From NCBI RefSeq assembly GCF_010550605.1, contig NZ_JAAGNI010000281.1, forward strand, positions 1 to 47,264: a stretch of DNA of 47,264 nt, given 5' to 3'. The first letter of the stretch is position 1. Every line of letters begins with the position of its first letter. Positions 27,869 through 39,400 of this stretch are shown here, piece after piece. Origin of the DNA: Streptomyces sp. SID9727 (GTDB lineage Bacteria; Actinomycetota; Actinomycetes; Streptomycetales; Streptomycetaceae). Under the pieces are notes generated by a model, which did no database searches, had not been told where the DNA came from, and worked only from the letters and a program-made list of their open reading frames with translations. Made by a program: the position numbers and the translations under genes.

Positions 27869-27955
27869 TCAGTCAACGCTTGTCGACAGGCGCGATTCGG
27901 ACACCTCCGGCACGAGGTCGCATCAACTGGGGCACCTCGCACTTCCGTTGCAAGA

Positions 27956-27980
27956 TAAGGTAAGCCTTGCTTTACTTACC
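27956..27980 (+). promoter_or_regulatory. Weak iron-box-like repeat upstream of the formyltransferase
   Basis: TAAGGTAAGCCTTGCTTTA (27956-27974) keeps the left half of the iron-box consensus but diverges on the right (about 12 of 19 by eye). GGTAAG (27959-27964) and CTTACC (27975-27980) form a wider inverted repeat. It is probably the operator of the rightward gene, although weaker than the others. Confidence 0.5.
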
Positions 27981-28011
27981 TGTCTTTGTTTCTACGTCGA
28001 GGAGGAACCCC

Positions 28012-28959
28012 ATGCGGGTCGTCATGTTCGGTTACCAGACCTGGGGGCACCGCACCCTGCAAGCCCTTCTGGACTCCGAGCACGACGTGGTGCTGGTCGT
28101 CACCCACCCCAGAAGCGAGCACGCCTACGAGAAGATCTGGAGCGACTCCGTCGCCGATCTCGCCGAGGAGCACGGCGTCCCGGTCCTCATCCGCAACCGC
28201 CCGGACGACGACGAGCTGTACGAACGCCTGAAGGCGGCCGACCCCGACGTCATCGTCGCCAACAACTGGCGTACGTGGATCCCGCCGCGCATCTTCGCGC
28301 TCCCGCGCCGGGGCACCCTGAACGTGCACGACTCGCTGCTGCCGAAGTACGCGGGCTTCTCGCCGCTCATCTGGGCCCTCATCAACGGCGAGAGCGAGGT
28401 GGGCGTCACCGCGCACATGATGAACGACGAGCTGGACGCCGGCGACATCGTCCGGCAGGAGTCCGTCCCCGTCGGCCCCCGGGACACCGCCACCGACCTC
28501 TTCCACAAGACCGTGGACCTCATCGCCCCCGTCACGACCAAGGCGCTGGCCCTGATCGCGGACGGGCAGACGGAGTTCACCCCCCAGGACCGCTCGCAGG
28601 CCACGTTCTTCCACAAGCGCGCCGAGGAGGACATCCGGATCGACTGGACCTGGCCGGCCGAGGACCTGGAACGCCTCGTCCGCGCCCAGTCGGCCCCGTA
28701 CCCCAGCGCCTTCGCCTTCCACCGGGGCAAGCGGATCGAGATCCTGGCCGCCGTGGTCTCCGAGGGGCGTTACGGCGGAACGCCCGGCCGGATCTTCTAC
28801 CGCGAGGGCGAGGGCGTGGTCATCGTCGCCGGCGCCGACGCCCGCACCGGCCGCAACCACGGACTGGCCGTCACCCGGGTCCGCACCGAGGACGGCCGCG
28901 AGCTGCCCGCGACGGAGTACTTCACCTCCATGGGCGGCTACCTGACCAGCCGCCCCTGA
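28012..28959 (+). CDS. Methionyl-tRNA formyltransferase-like enzyme, hydroxyornithine formyltransferase (CchA type)
   Basis: The 315-residue protein begins at ATG after GAGGAGG; an upstream in-frame ATG at 27967 has no ribosome site. It has the formyltransferase active-site set: the Asn and His in NVHDSLLPKYAG, and the Asp in MNDELDAGDIV, plus a C-terminal Fmt_C-like domain (about 200-300). It would transfer a formyl group from N10-formyltetrahydrofolate to N5-hydroxyornithine, giving the hydroxamate N5-formyl-N5-hydroxyornithine. This assignment rests on its place beside the ornithine monooxygenase; true tRNA formylation is unlikely because the gene is in an iron-regulated locus. Confidence 0.93.
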   Translation: MRVVMFGYQTWGHRTLQALLDSEHDVVLVVTHPRSEHAYEKIWSDSVADLAEEHGVPVLIRNRPDDDELYERLKAADPDVIVANNWRTWIPPRIFALPRRGTLNVHDSLLPKYAGFSPLIWALINGESEVGVTAHMMNDELDAGDIVRQESVPVGPRDTATDLFHKTVDLIAPVTTKALALIADGQTEFTPQDRSQATFFHKRAEEDIRIDWTWPAEDLERLVRAQSAPYPSAFAFHRGKRIEILAAVVSEGRYGGTPGRIFYREGEGVVIVAGADARTGRNHGLAVTRVRTEDGRELPATEYFTSMGGYLTSRP

Positions 28960-28964
28960 CCCCC

Positions 28965-29019
28965 GCACGGGTGTGCCCCCGGACCCTCGGATCCGCCGAG
29001 GCCGGGGGCACACCCGTGC
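28965..29019. terminator. Long bidirectional hairpin between formyltransferase and MFS exporter
   Basis: GCACGGGTGTGCCCCCGG (28965-28982) pairs perfectly with CCGGGGGCACACCCGTGC (29002-29019). Inside it, CCTCGG (28985-28990) pairs with CCGAGG (28996-29001). It sits between the stops of convergent genes (28959 and 29027) and ends transcription of the long leftward NRPS operon. Confidence 0.9.
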
Positions 29020-29026
29020 CCGCCCG

Positions 29027-30427
29027 TCATGCCTCCCGGGGTCGCGTACGGGGCAGCCGCGTCGCGGCGGCCGCGGCGAACAGGCAGAAGCCGAGCACCC
29101 ACCAGAAGGTGGCACCGAAGGCCGCGGGGACGTCCGCGCCGGTGGCGGCGAGCCGGTTCTCCAGGATCACCGCCACCGCCGCCGTGCCGACCGAACCGCC
29201 CACGGTGTTGAGGAGGTTGAGCGCACCGGCCGCCCGGGGCAGCTGCTCCGGCTCGATCCGGCTGTAGACGATGTTCATCACGGGCGCCCCGACCATCGAC
29301 ATCCCGAAGCCCCGCACCACCAGCGCCGAGGCGATCACCGCGTCCGGGACCCCGTGCCCCAGCCAGGTGAACGGGGCGGTCCCGGCGAGGATCAGCACGA
29401 TTCCGGCCACCACCAGGGTCCTCGGCGCGACCTTGCTGATGGTCCGGTTGACGAGCACCGATCCGGCTGCGGCGCCCAGCCCCTGGGGGGCGAGCAGCAG
29501 CCCCGCCTCCCAGGCCGACATCCCCCGGCCCGACTGGAAGTACAGCGGCAGCAGGAACGTGGTGCCGAACACCGAGGCCCCGAGCACCACCAGCGCGAGC
29601 GCGGCGGCCCCGAAGGGCTGCCGGGCGAACAGCCGGGGGTCGACCAGCGGAACGGACCGGGTGCGCAGCCCGTGCACGGTGAACGCGCCCAGCATGACCA
29701 CCCCGGCGACCACGCCGATCGTGGCCGGGACGGCGCGGTCGTGGGCGACTTCGGTCAGCCCGTACACCAGCACCGCGAGCCCCGGCGAGAGCAGCAGCGC
29801 CCCGCGCAGGTCGAACGCGGTCCGCTGCGGGGCCGGGGGCACCACGGGCACGTATCGGCGGGCCAGCAGGACCGCCGCCACGCCGATCGGCAGGTTGACC
29901 AGGAACAGCCAGGGCCACGGCGCGACCGCGAGCACGGAGCCCCCGGCGAGCGGCCCGAACACCGGCGAGAGCAGCGGGACCACGGCGACGACGCTGATCA
30001 CCTTGCCGGTGCGCCCGGGGCCCGCGACCCGGGCGAGCAGCGCCTGCCCGGCCGCGGGGAGCAGGCCGCCGCCGAGCCCCTGGACCACCCGGAACGCGAT
30101 GAGGCTGCTCGCCGACCAGGCCGAGGCGCACAGCACCGAGCCGATCAGGAACACCCCCACCGCCGCGAGCCAGACCCGCCGGCCGCCGAACCGGCCGGCC
30201 AGCCAGCCGGACGCGGGGACGGCGGCGACGACGGCGAGCAGGTACGCGCTGGAGACCCACTGGATCTCGGCGACGGACGCGCCGAACTCCTCGGTGAGCC
30301 GGTCGAGTCCGACGCTGACGATGGTGGCGTCGAGCGAGGCCATGAACGTGCCGAGGACCAGGATGAACGCGATCCGCAGCAGGTCCCGGTCCACGCGCTC
30401 GGCGGGCGGGGCGGGCGCCGTGGTCAC
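29027..30427 (-). CDS. MFS exporter, DHA2 (EmrB/QacA) family, probable siderophore efflux pump
   Basis: The 466-residue protein has about 14 hydrophobic segments. It opens with the DHA2 motif GTFMASLDATIVSVGLDRL and contains the motif-A-like loop GRFGGRRVWL. The GTG at 30427 overlaps the NRPS stop (GTGA, 30424-30427), and GGAGGAG lies just upstream, so translation is coupled to the NRPS. Its place at the end of the biosynthetic operon points to export of the iron-free siderophore, though multidrug transporters share the family. A hairpin follows its stop. Confidence 0.92.
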   Translation of the reverse strand: MTTAPAPPAERVDRDLLRIAFILVLGTFMASLDATIVSVGLDRLTEEFGASVAEIQWVSSAYLLAVVAAVPASGWLAGRFGGRRVWLAAVGVFLIGSVLCASAWSASSLIAFRVVQGLGGGLLPAAGQALLARVAGPGRTGKVISVVAVVPLLSPVFGPLAGGSVLAVAPWPWLFLVNLPIGVAAVLLARRYVPVVPPAPQRTAFDLRGALLLSPGLAVLVYGLTEVAHDRAVPATIGVVAGVVMLGAFTVHGLRTRSVPLVDPRLFARQPFGAAALALVVLGASVFGTTFLLPLYFQSGRGMSAWEAGLLLAPQGLGAAAGSVLVNRTISKVAPRTLVVAGIVLILAGTAPFTWLGHGVPDAVIASALVVRGFGMSMVGAPVMNIVYSRIEPEQLPRAAGALNLLNTVGGSVGTAAVAVILENRLAATGADVPAAFGATFWWVLGFCLFAAAAATRLPRTRPREA

Positions 30428-33400
30428 CACTCCTCCAGGAGGCCGCGCACATCGGCGTCCAGGTGCCGCTCCATGGTCCGCAGCAGGTCGACCAGCTGCC
30501 CCGCGAGTCCGTCGGTGTCCGTGCCGGCCCGGTGGGCGAGCACACCCGTCCAGCCGTCGCCGTCCGGCATGACGGTCAGCGTGGCGGGGTGGTGGGTGGA
30601 CTCCCGGAAGCGCGTGGCGAGCACGGTGAGTCCGGGGGCGGGTTCGCGCAGGCGGTCCGGGTCGACCGGGTAGTTCTCGAAGACCACCATGCTGTCGAAG
30701 AGCCTGCGCCGCCCGGTGAGCCGTTCCAGGTCGGAGAGGGCCACATGGTGGTGCTCGACCAAGTCGCGCTGGCGGGCCTGGAGGTCGGTGAGCGCGGCGG
30801 CCAGGGTGCCGGTGAGCCGGGCCCGGACCGGCACGGTGTTGGCGAGCAGGCCGATGATCTCCTCCACACCGTCGAGTGCCGGGGGCCGGCTCGACACCAT
30901 GGCGCCGAAGCAGACGTCCGGCCGCCCGGAGCGCCGGGCCAGCAGCACCGACCAGGCGCCCTGCACCAGGGTGTTCGGGGTCAGTCCGTGCCGGGCGGCG
31001 AGCCGGGTGAGCCCGGCCACGAGCGCCGCGTCGAAGGTGATGACCTCGGGCTCCTGCCAGGCCGGGCCGCTCGCGTCGCCGCCCAGGTGGTCGCCCTCGG
31101 GCAGGCCCTCCAGCTCGGCCGCCCAGGCGTCGAGGTCCGGCTCGTGCTCCGCGCACCAGTCGAGGTAGTCCGCGAACGGGACGGGAGCCGGCAGCTCGGG
31201 GGCGGTCCCCCGGGTCCGCGCGGTGTACAGGGCGAAGAGCTCGCCGAGGATGCGCGGGGCCGACCAGCCGTCGGAGAGGGCGTGATGGCTGGTCAGGACC
31301 AGGTCGGCGCGCTCGGGTCCGAGCCGGATCACGGTGATCCGGTAGAGCGGGCCGCGGGCGAGGTCGAAGGGTTCGGCGAGATCGGCGGCCAGCACCTCGT
31401 CGGCCGGGGCGTCCGTGACCCGGAATCCAGGCCGGGGCGCCTCCGGGACGACCGCGAACGAGGCGGGGAACACCGCGCCCAGGTTGGGGTGCCGGGCCAG
31501 CAGGTCGTCGCCGGCCCCGCGCAGCGCCACGGTGTCGAGCGGGCCCGCGAGCGAGAACACCGACTGCACGGTGTACGGGTCGGGGTGCTCGGTGCGCGAG
31601 TGCCGCAGCATCACCTCCTGCAACGGGCTGAGCGGCTGCACGGCGGCGGCCGGCCGGTCCCCGAGCGCGACGTTCTCCGGCGCGGCGGCGACCCGCAGCA
31701 GCGCGGCCCTCAGGCGCTCCGCCAGCTCCTCGATCTCGGCGCCGGTGAACAGCGCCCGCGGCCAGGTGATCCGCACCCCGAGCGCGTCGTCGCGCACCAG
31801 GGCGTTGACCATGAGGCTGTACGGCAGGGGCATCGGGCCGGAGCCGTCGGAGCCGAGCGGGTCGGCGTCCGGGGCGGGCTGCCACGGCGTCTCGGTCTCC
31901 GGGGCGCCGGGGTACTGGCCGAGGTAGTTCCAGGCGATCTCGGGGCGGACCGGGTCGAGCAGGCCGGCCGTGGTGAGGATGCCATGGCCGAGGCCGTCGC
32001 CCTGGGCGCGCAGCCGGTCCCGGACCGCCCGCACGTCGTCGGAGGCGTCGAGCCGGACGGGATGGATCGCGGTGAACCAGCCGACGGTCTGGGAGAGGTC
32101 GACCTCGCGCGGCCGGCCGTGGCTCTCCAGGGCGACCAGCAGTTCCGGTGTGCCGCGCCAGTCGCGTACCGCCTGGGCGAGCGCCGTCAGCAGGACGGCG
32201 TCCGGGGTGGTGCGGTGGGCGGCGGGCAGGGTGGTGACCAGGGCGCGGGTGGTGTCCGCGTCGAGCCGGATCTCGTGGTGCGCGGCGGTGTCCACGGTGT
32301 CCCGGGCGGGGTCGAGCGGCCGGGTGAGCGGCTCGGTCGCGGTCATCCGCCGCCAGTGCGGGAGTTCGGCGCGCCGGTCGGACTCGCGCAGGGCGCGGGC
32401 CCAGCCGAGGAAGGACTGCCCGTGCCGGGTCAGCTCTCCCCCGTCGTGGGCGTGCCGGAGGTCGTCCAGGAGGATGCGCCAGGAGACGCCGTCGGCCACC
32501 AGGTGGTGGGCGACCAGGACGAGCCGGCCGGGGCGGTCGGGCCCGGCGTCCACCCAGACCGCGCGCAGCATCGGTCCGGTGCGCGGGTCCATCGCCTCGC
32601 GTGCGGCGGCGGTCGCCGCGTCGGCGGCGGCGCGCGGGTCGCCGTTCGCCGGGACGCGGCTCAGGACTTCGGCGCCGGTCACCTCGCCGGCCGACGGGAT
32701 GTGCAACGCGTCGTCGCCGAGGCGGGCGCGCAGCACGTCGTGGCGGGCCAGCAGGGCGTCGAGCACGGCCTGCCAGCTCTTCTCGTCGCCGCCGGCCGGG
32801 ACGCAGACCTCCACCCACTGGCAGAAGCCGTCGGCGGCCTTGCCCGCGCGGTGCAGCAGGTCCCGCATGACCGGGGTCAGCGGGGCGTCCCCGACGGCCG
32901 GGGCGGCCTCGGCGTCCAGGGCGTGGGCCCGGGCCGCGATACCGGCGACGGTCTCGCCGTCGAACACGTCCTTCGGGCTCAGTCCGAGCCCCCGGCGGCG
33001 GACCCGGGAGACCAGTTGGAGGGAGACGATGCTGTCGCCGCCGACGTCGAAGAAGTTGTCGTCGGGGCCGATGTCGTCGCGGCCCAGGACCTCCCGGAAC
33101 ACGGCGAGCAGCAGCGCCTCCGCCTCGGTGGCCGGTTCGCGCCGGGCGGCGGAGACGGTGGCGGGGGCGGGCAGCGCCGAGGCGTCGAGCTTTCCGCTGG
33201 GGCTCAGGGGCAGCCGGTCGAGTGGGACGAGCGCGGTGGGCACCATGTGGTCGGGCAGCCGCTCGGCGAGGTGTGCGCGCACCCCGGCGGTGTCCAGGTC
33301 GGCGTCGTCGGTCGGGATGACGTAGCCGACGAGCCGGCCCTCGCGCATCACGACGGCGCAGGCGCGGACGTCGGGGTGTCCGGTGAGGGCGGTCTCGATC

Positions 33401-36400
33401 TCCCCGAGCTCGACGCGGAAGCCGCGCACCTTGATCTGGTGGTCGGCGCGGCCGAGGAAGACCAGTTGCCCGTCGTTCCGCCACCGCACCAGGTCGCCCG
33501 TGCGGTACATGCGGGTGCCTGGCGGCCCGTACGGGTCGGCGACGAATGCCCCGGAGGTCAGGCCGGGGCGGCCGAGGTAGCCGCGGGCGACGCTCGGACC
33601 GCCGAGGTACAGCTCGCCGGTGACGCCGACGCCGACCGGCTGGAGTCCGCCGTCGAGCACGTAGGCGCGGACGTTCGGGTCGGGGCGGCCGATGGGCAGC
33701 GGTCCCTCGTCGTCCGGGTCGTAGTGCCAGGTGGTGGAGTTGATGGTGACCTCGGTGGGCCCGTAGGCGTTGAACAGCGCTCGGCGGCCCCGGCCCCAGC
33801 GGTGGGCGAGCTCCGGGTCGAGCCGTTCCGCGCCGACGACGAAGAACACGTCGGGGTCGACGGTGCGGTCGTCGGGCATGGCCGCGAGGAACGACGGGAG
33901 CAGGTTCACGCCGGTGACCCGGTGTTCCTGGATGTAGTCGAGGAGTTCGTCGCCGGGTACGCGCACCTCCTCGGGCGCGATGACCGACGTACCGCCGGAC
34001 AGCAGCGGCACCATGGTCTGCCAGAACGCCACGTCGAAGCCGGTCGACGCGAAGTGCAGATAGCGGTCGTGCTCGGTGACGCCGACGACCTCCTCCTGGA
34101 GGGCGATCAGGTCGGGCACGCCCCGGTGGGTGACGCCGACGCCCTTGGGGCGGCCGGTGGTGCCCGAGGTGTAGATGACGTACGCGAGTGCGTCGTCGGT
34201 GAGGCGTGCGCGGGCCTCGGCCGGATCCGTGTCCGGTACGGCGGCGAGGGTGGCCGGGTCGTCCAGGCGCAGGACGGGGATCTCACGGTCGACGGGCGGT
34301 TCGGCGCCGGTCGTCACGACGGCCGCGGGTGCGATGTCGTCGAACATGTACGCGAGTCGTTCGCGCGGGTAGGCCGCGTCCATCGGCACGTACACGGCGC
34401 CCGCCTTGGCGACGCCGAAGAGGGCGACGGTCATCTCGATGTCCCGGCCGATGAGGACCGCGACGGGGTCCTGCGGCCGGACGCCGTGCGCGATGAGCGC
34501 GTGGGCGAGGCGGTTGGCCTGCCGGTCGAGTTCCTCGTACGAGAGGCTGCGGTCGCGGCAGACCAGCGCCTCGCCGCCGGGCTTGCGCCGGACCTGGCCG
34601 GCGAACTCGTCCAGCCAGTGGCCCCGTTCCTTCGCGGCGACGATCGCGGTGCCCGTGCGCAGCATGCGGGCGCGCTCGCCGGCGTCGAGGGCGGGCAGCG
34701 CGACGGCGGCCCTGTCCGGGTCCTCGGTGATCTCGTGCAGCAGGTTGCGCAGCCAGCGGCCGTAGTCGCGCACGGTGTCCCGGTCGAACGCGCCGGGCTG
34801 GTAGCCGAGGCCGACGGTGATCTCGTCGCCCGGGATCACGATGACCGTGAGCGCGTAGTGCGTGGCGTCCGTGATGTCGACGCCGGTGAGGTCGAGCCCG
34901 GGGGCGAGCGGGGTGCGGGTGCGGCTGGAGAGCGGGAAGTTCTCCATCACGAGCATGGTGTCGAAGAGTTCACCGATGCCCGCGGCCCGCTGGATGCCGG
35001 GCAGTCCGACGTGGTGGTGCTCGGCGAGGACGACGCTCTCCGCGTGCACCTGGGCCATGACCTCCGTGACCGTGCGGTCCGGGGTGTACCGGACCCGGAC
35101 CGGGACGGTGGTGCCGAGCTGGCCGATCATCGCTTCGACGCCGTCGACCTCGGCGGGCCGGCCGGAGACGGGGCAGCCGAACACGACGTCGCGGCGGCCG
35201 GTGAGCCTGCCCAGGAGCAGGCCCCAGGCCGTCTGGAGGACCGTCGTCAGGGTGACGCCCCGCACCCGGGCGAAGGCGCGCAGCCGGTCGCTGAACTCGC
35301 GGCCCAGCTCGACGGTCTCCCGGCCCGGCCGCTCCACGGCGTTCCCGGTGCTCGCCGGGGCCAGCCGGGTCGCGTCCTCGACGCCCGCGAGCGCCTGACG
35401 CCAGGCGGCGACGGACGCCGCCTCGTCCCGGCCCGCCAGCCAGTGGAAGTACTCCGACAGTGGCGGGGAGACGGGTGCGGCGGGGCCGCCGCCGAGTTCC
35501 GCGTAGAGCGCGAGGAGGGTGCGGCCGACGATGGGCATCGACCAGCCGTCGAGCAGGGCGTGGTGGTTGGTGATGACGAGCTTGTGCTCGGCGGGCCCGA
35601 CCCGGGAGAGCAGGAAGCGGATGAGCGGCGGCCGCGCCGGGTCGAAGGGGCGCGCCAGGTCGGCGCGGGCCGCTGCGGCGAAGTCGTCGTCCTGCCGCCA
35701 TTCCAGGGCGACGTCGGCCGGAATCACCTGCACCACCTCGTCCCCGACGGTGCTCAGGTGGACGCGGAGCGCGGGGTGGCGGCGCAGCAGCTCATGGGCG
35801 GCGCGGGCCATCCGGTCCGGATCCAGCTCCCCGGACAGGGTGGTGACGGCCTGGACGACGTAGACATCGGTGTCCGTGTCGTCGCGGACCATGGTGTGGA
35901 AGGACAGTCCGAGCTGGAGCGGGGTGGCGGGCAGCACGTCGCTGACGCGGCCGGTGCGCTCCAGGGCGTCGATCGCGTCCTGGTCGAGGGCCACCAGGGG
36001 CAGGTCGGAGGGGGTGAGCCCGCCCGTGGTGTGCAGGGCGTGCGCGGCCAGCGCGTCGAGCGCGGCGGCCCAGCAGTCCTGGAGGGCGGCCAGGGCGTCG
36101 GGGCCCAGGACCTCGCCGGCGGCGGTCCACTCGACGGCGAGCCGGGGTGTGTCGCCCTCGTGGACGAAGCAGTTGAGGGCCAGCACCTGTTCGAGGGACT
36201 TGGCGGCGGGCTCGGTCACCGAGAACGCGTCGTGCTCGGGGAGCCGCCAGCCGTCCGCGGTCAATGGGGCGAACCTGCCGAGGTAGTTGAGCAGCACGTC
36301 CGGCGGCGGGACCGCCGACAGCTCCGGACCCGCCTCCGGGTCGAGGTGGCGCAGCACCCCGTAGCCGATGCCGTTGTCGGGGACGGCGCGGCGGGCTTCC

Positions 36401-39400
36401 TTGGCCGCGCGCAGCGTCGCGCGGACGTCGTCGGAGGCGGGTACGGGGACGGGGTACTCGCTGGTGAACCAGCCCACCGTGCGGGCCAGGTCGAGGTGTT
36501 CGCGGCCGTGGCCCTCCATGGTCACGGTGACGGTGTCGCCGCGCAGGCCCCAGCCTCGCAGGGCGAGGGCGAGGGCGGCGAGCAGGATCTCGTCCACCCC
36601 GGCCCGGTAGGCGGCGGGCAGCGTGGTGAGCAGGGCCTCGGTGGCCTCGGGCGAGGCGGTGGTGACCGAGCGCCGGGCGGTGGCCACGGTGTCGCGCACG
36701 GGGTCCAGGGGGCGGGCGCCGAGCCGCGACGCGGAGTCCAGGGCGGTCCGCCAGTGGGCGAGTTCACCGCGGCGGGCGCCGGTCCTGCCCTGGTCGGCGA
36801 GGGCCTGGGCGTGGCGGCGCCAGGAGGTGCCGACGGGTTCGAGGGCGCCGCCGGCGCAGGCGGTGTGCAGGTCGGGCAGCAGGACGCGCCAGGACACGCC
36901 GTCCATGGCGAGGTGGTGCACGACGACGACCAGCCGGTCCGGCGCGCCGTCGCCCGTACGCAGCAGGGCGGCGCGGACCAGGTCGCCGGTGCGCGGGTCG
37001 AGCTGTCCGGCGAGCCGCCGGGCCAGGGCGGTCATGTCGTCGCCGTCGGCCTCCGCTCCGGTGGCCTCTCCGGCCGCGACCTCCTCGACGGCGGCCCGGA
37101 CCGTGCCCCGGGGCAGGATCTCCGGCTCGCCGGCCACCCGCAGCCGCAGCGCGTCGTGGTGGTCGATGACGGCCTGCATCCCCCGGGTCAGCCGGTCGGG
37201 GCTGAGCGCGTCCACGGAGAGGGCGGTCCACTGGGCGTATCCGGCGACCGTGTCGATGTCCGGGTGCGGGTCGAGCAGGGCGCGCACGATGGGCGGGGCG
37301 GGCACCGGGCCGACCGGCTCGTCCGCCGGTCCTGCCACGCCGTCCAGCTGCTCGGCGGAGGCGGCGAGGGCGGCGAAGGTGCGGCGGGCCAGCAGGTCCT
37401 TGGGGCGCAGGCCGAGGCCGAGGGCGCGCAGCCTGCTGCTGACGGTGATCGCGGTGATGCTGTCGCCGCCCAGGGTGAAGAAGTCGTCGTCCACGCTCAC
37501 GCGTTCGAGGTCGAGCGCCTCGGCGAGGACGGTGCACAGCAGCCGTTCGCGTGCGGTGCCCGGTTCCCGGCCGCCGCCGGGCAGGGCGGGCGCGGGCAGG
37601 GCTGCGCGGTCGAGCTTGCCGTTGGGCGTGACGGGCAGGGCGTCGAGGACCACGACGGCGGCGGGGACCATGTGGTCGGGCAGCCGCTCGGCGAGCCGGG
37701 CGCGTGCCGCGTCCCCGGTGACGGAGGCGGACACGATGTAGCCGACGAGCCGGGAGGAGAGGACCCGCGCGGCCGCGGCGGTGACCCCGGGCAGGGCGGC
37801 GAGTGCCTCCTCGACCTCGCCGGTCTCCACCCGGTGGCCGCGGATCTTGACCTGTCCGTCGCCCCGGCCGCCGTACTCCAGGCCCCGGCCGGGCAGCCAC
37901 CGGGCCCGGTCGCCGGTGCGGTACATCCGGTCGCCGGGGGCGCCGAAGGGGTCGGCGACGAAGCGTTCGGCGGTGGCCCCGGGCCGGCCGAGGTAGCCGC
38001 GGGCCAGGTGCGGTCCGGCCAGGTAGAGTTCGCCGGCCGTGCCGGGCGGGACGGGCTGGAGGGCGTTGTCCAGGACGTGGACCCGGGTGCCGGCGAGCGG
38101 GTGTCCGATGACCGGGTCGCCGCCGTCGATGCGGGCGGTGGTGGCGTCCACGGTCGCCTCGGTCGGCCCGTACATGTTGCGCGCGGCGATGCCCGACGCG
38201 GCGACGCGGCGCCACAGGGCGGGCGGGGTCGCCTCGCCGCCCAGGAGCAGCAGCGCCGGGGGCAGGTCGAGCAGGCCGGCGTCGATGAGCGGGGCGGCCA
38301 TCGAGGGTGTGGTGTCGATGACGTCGATGCCGTCGCGGGCGTACGCGGCGAGCAGGGCGTCCGCGTCGCGGGCCGTGTCGGCGTCATACACGTGGAGTTC
38401 GTGCCCGCAGAGCAGCCAGATGAGGTGCTCGAAGGCGGAGTCGAAGGCGAAGGAGTAGGTGTGCGCGGCGCGCAGCCGGCGGCCGGTGGCCCGTTCGGCC
38501 TCCGCGACGACGGTCGCCCGCTGGTGGTGCAGCAGTGCGGCGAGTCCGCCGGCGCGCCCGAGCACGCCCTTGGGGCGGCCGGTCGATCCGGAGGTGTGGA
38601 TGACGTAGGCCAGGTGCTCGGGGTGGCGGGGCCGGGAGAGTTCGGCGGTGGTCAGCGGGGTGCCGGAGAGGTCCGCGGCCTCGTCCAGGAGGGTCTTCCA
38701 GGGCAGTCCGTCGACCGTCCCGTCGGTGAGGACGAGGACCGGGCGGGTGTCCGCGACGAGTTCGCGCAGCCGCTCCGGCGGGTGTGCGGCGTCCAGCGGC
38801 AGGAAGGCGGCACCCGCGTCCAGGACGGCGAGCATGGCGACGACGGCGTCGGCCGAGCGGGGCAGGGCGAGCGCGACGACGTCCTCGGCTCCGACGCCCC
38901 GGGCGCGCAGGGCGCGGGCCACGCGGTGGACCCGGTCGGCGAGTCCGGCGGCGGTCAGCCGTTCGCCGCCGCAGACCAGGGCGGTGTTCCCGGGTCCGGC
39001 GGCGGTCATCGCGTCGAAGGCGGCGGGCACGTCGAGGGGCGTGCCGGGCAGGGCGGGCGGGCTCCACTCTGCGGGCAGCCCCTGGCCGGTGAGCGCGATC
39101 CGGGCGACGGGCAGCCCTTCGATGAGCCCGGCGAGCAGGGCGCGCAGCCCGGTCATCAGGCTGTCGACGGCCGCCTGGTCCTTGGCGCGGGCGTCCACCT
39201 CGAAGCCGAGCAGGAGCCCGCCGTCGCGGGTGGGCAGGACGCTGAGGCCCATGTCCTCGGGCGGGCCGCCCGCGACGTTGCGCATGACGCCGGCCGCCCC
39301 GGCGAAGTCGAGCGTCAGGTCGAACGCCTTGAGGTTGATGCCGCGTCCGTGCAGCAGCGCGCCGGCGCCGGGCACGCCGAGGTCGCGGGGCAGGTCCTCG

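Noticed and set aside
30428..33484. N-terminal extension of the MFS exporter to 1485 residues
   Set aside because: It is out-of-frame reading of the NRPS; the GTGA overlap at 30424-30427 and the preceding ribosome site fix the start.
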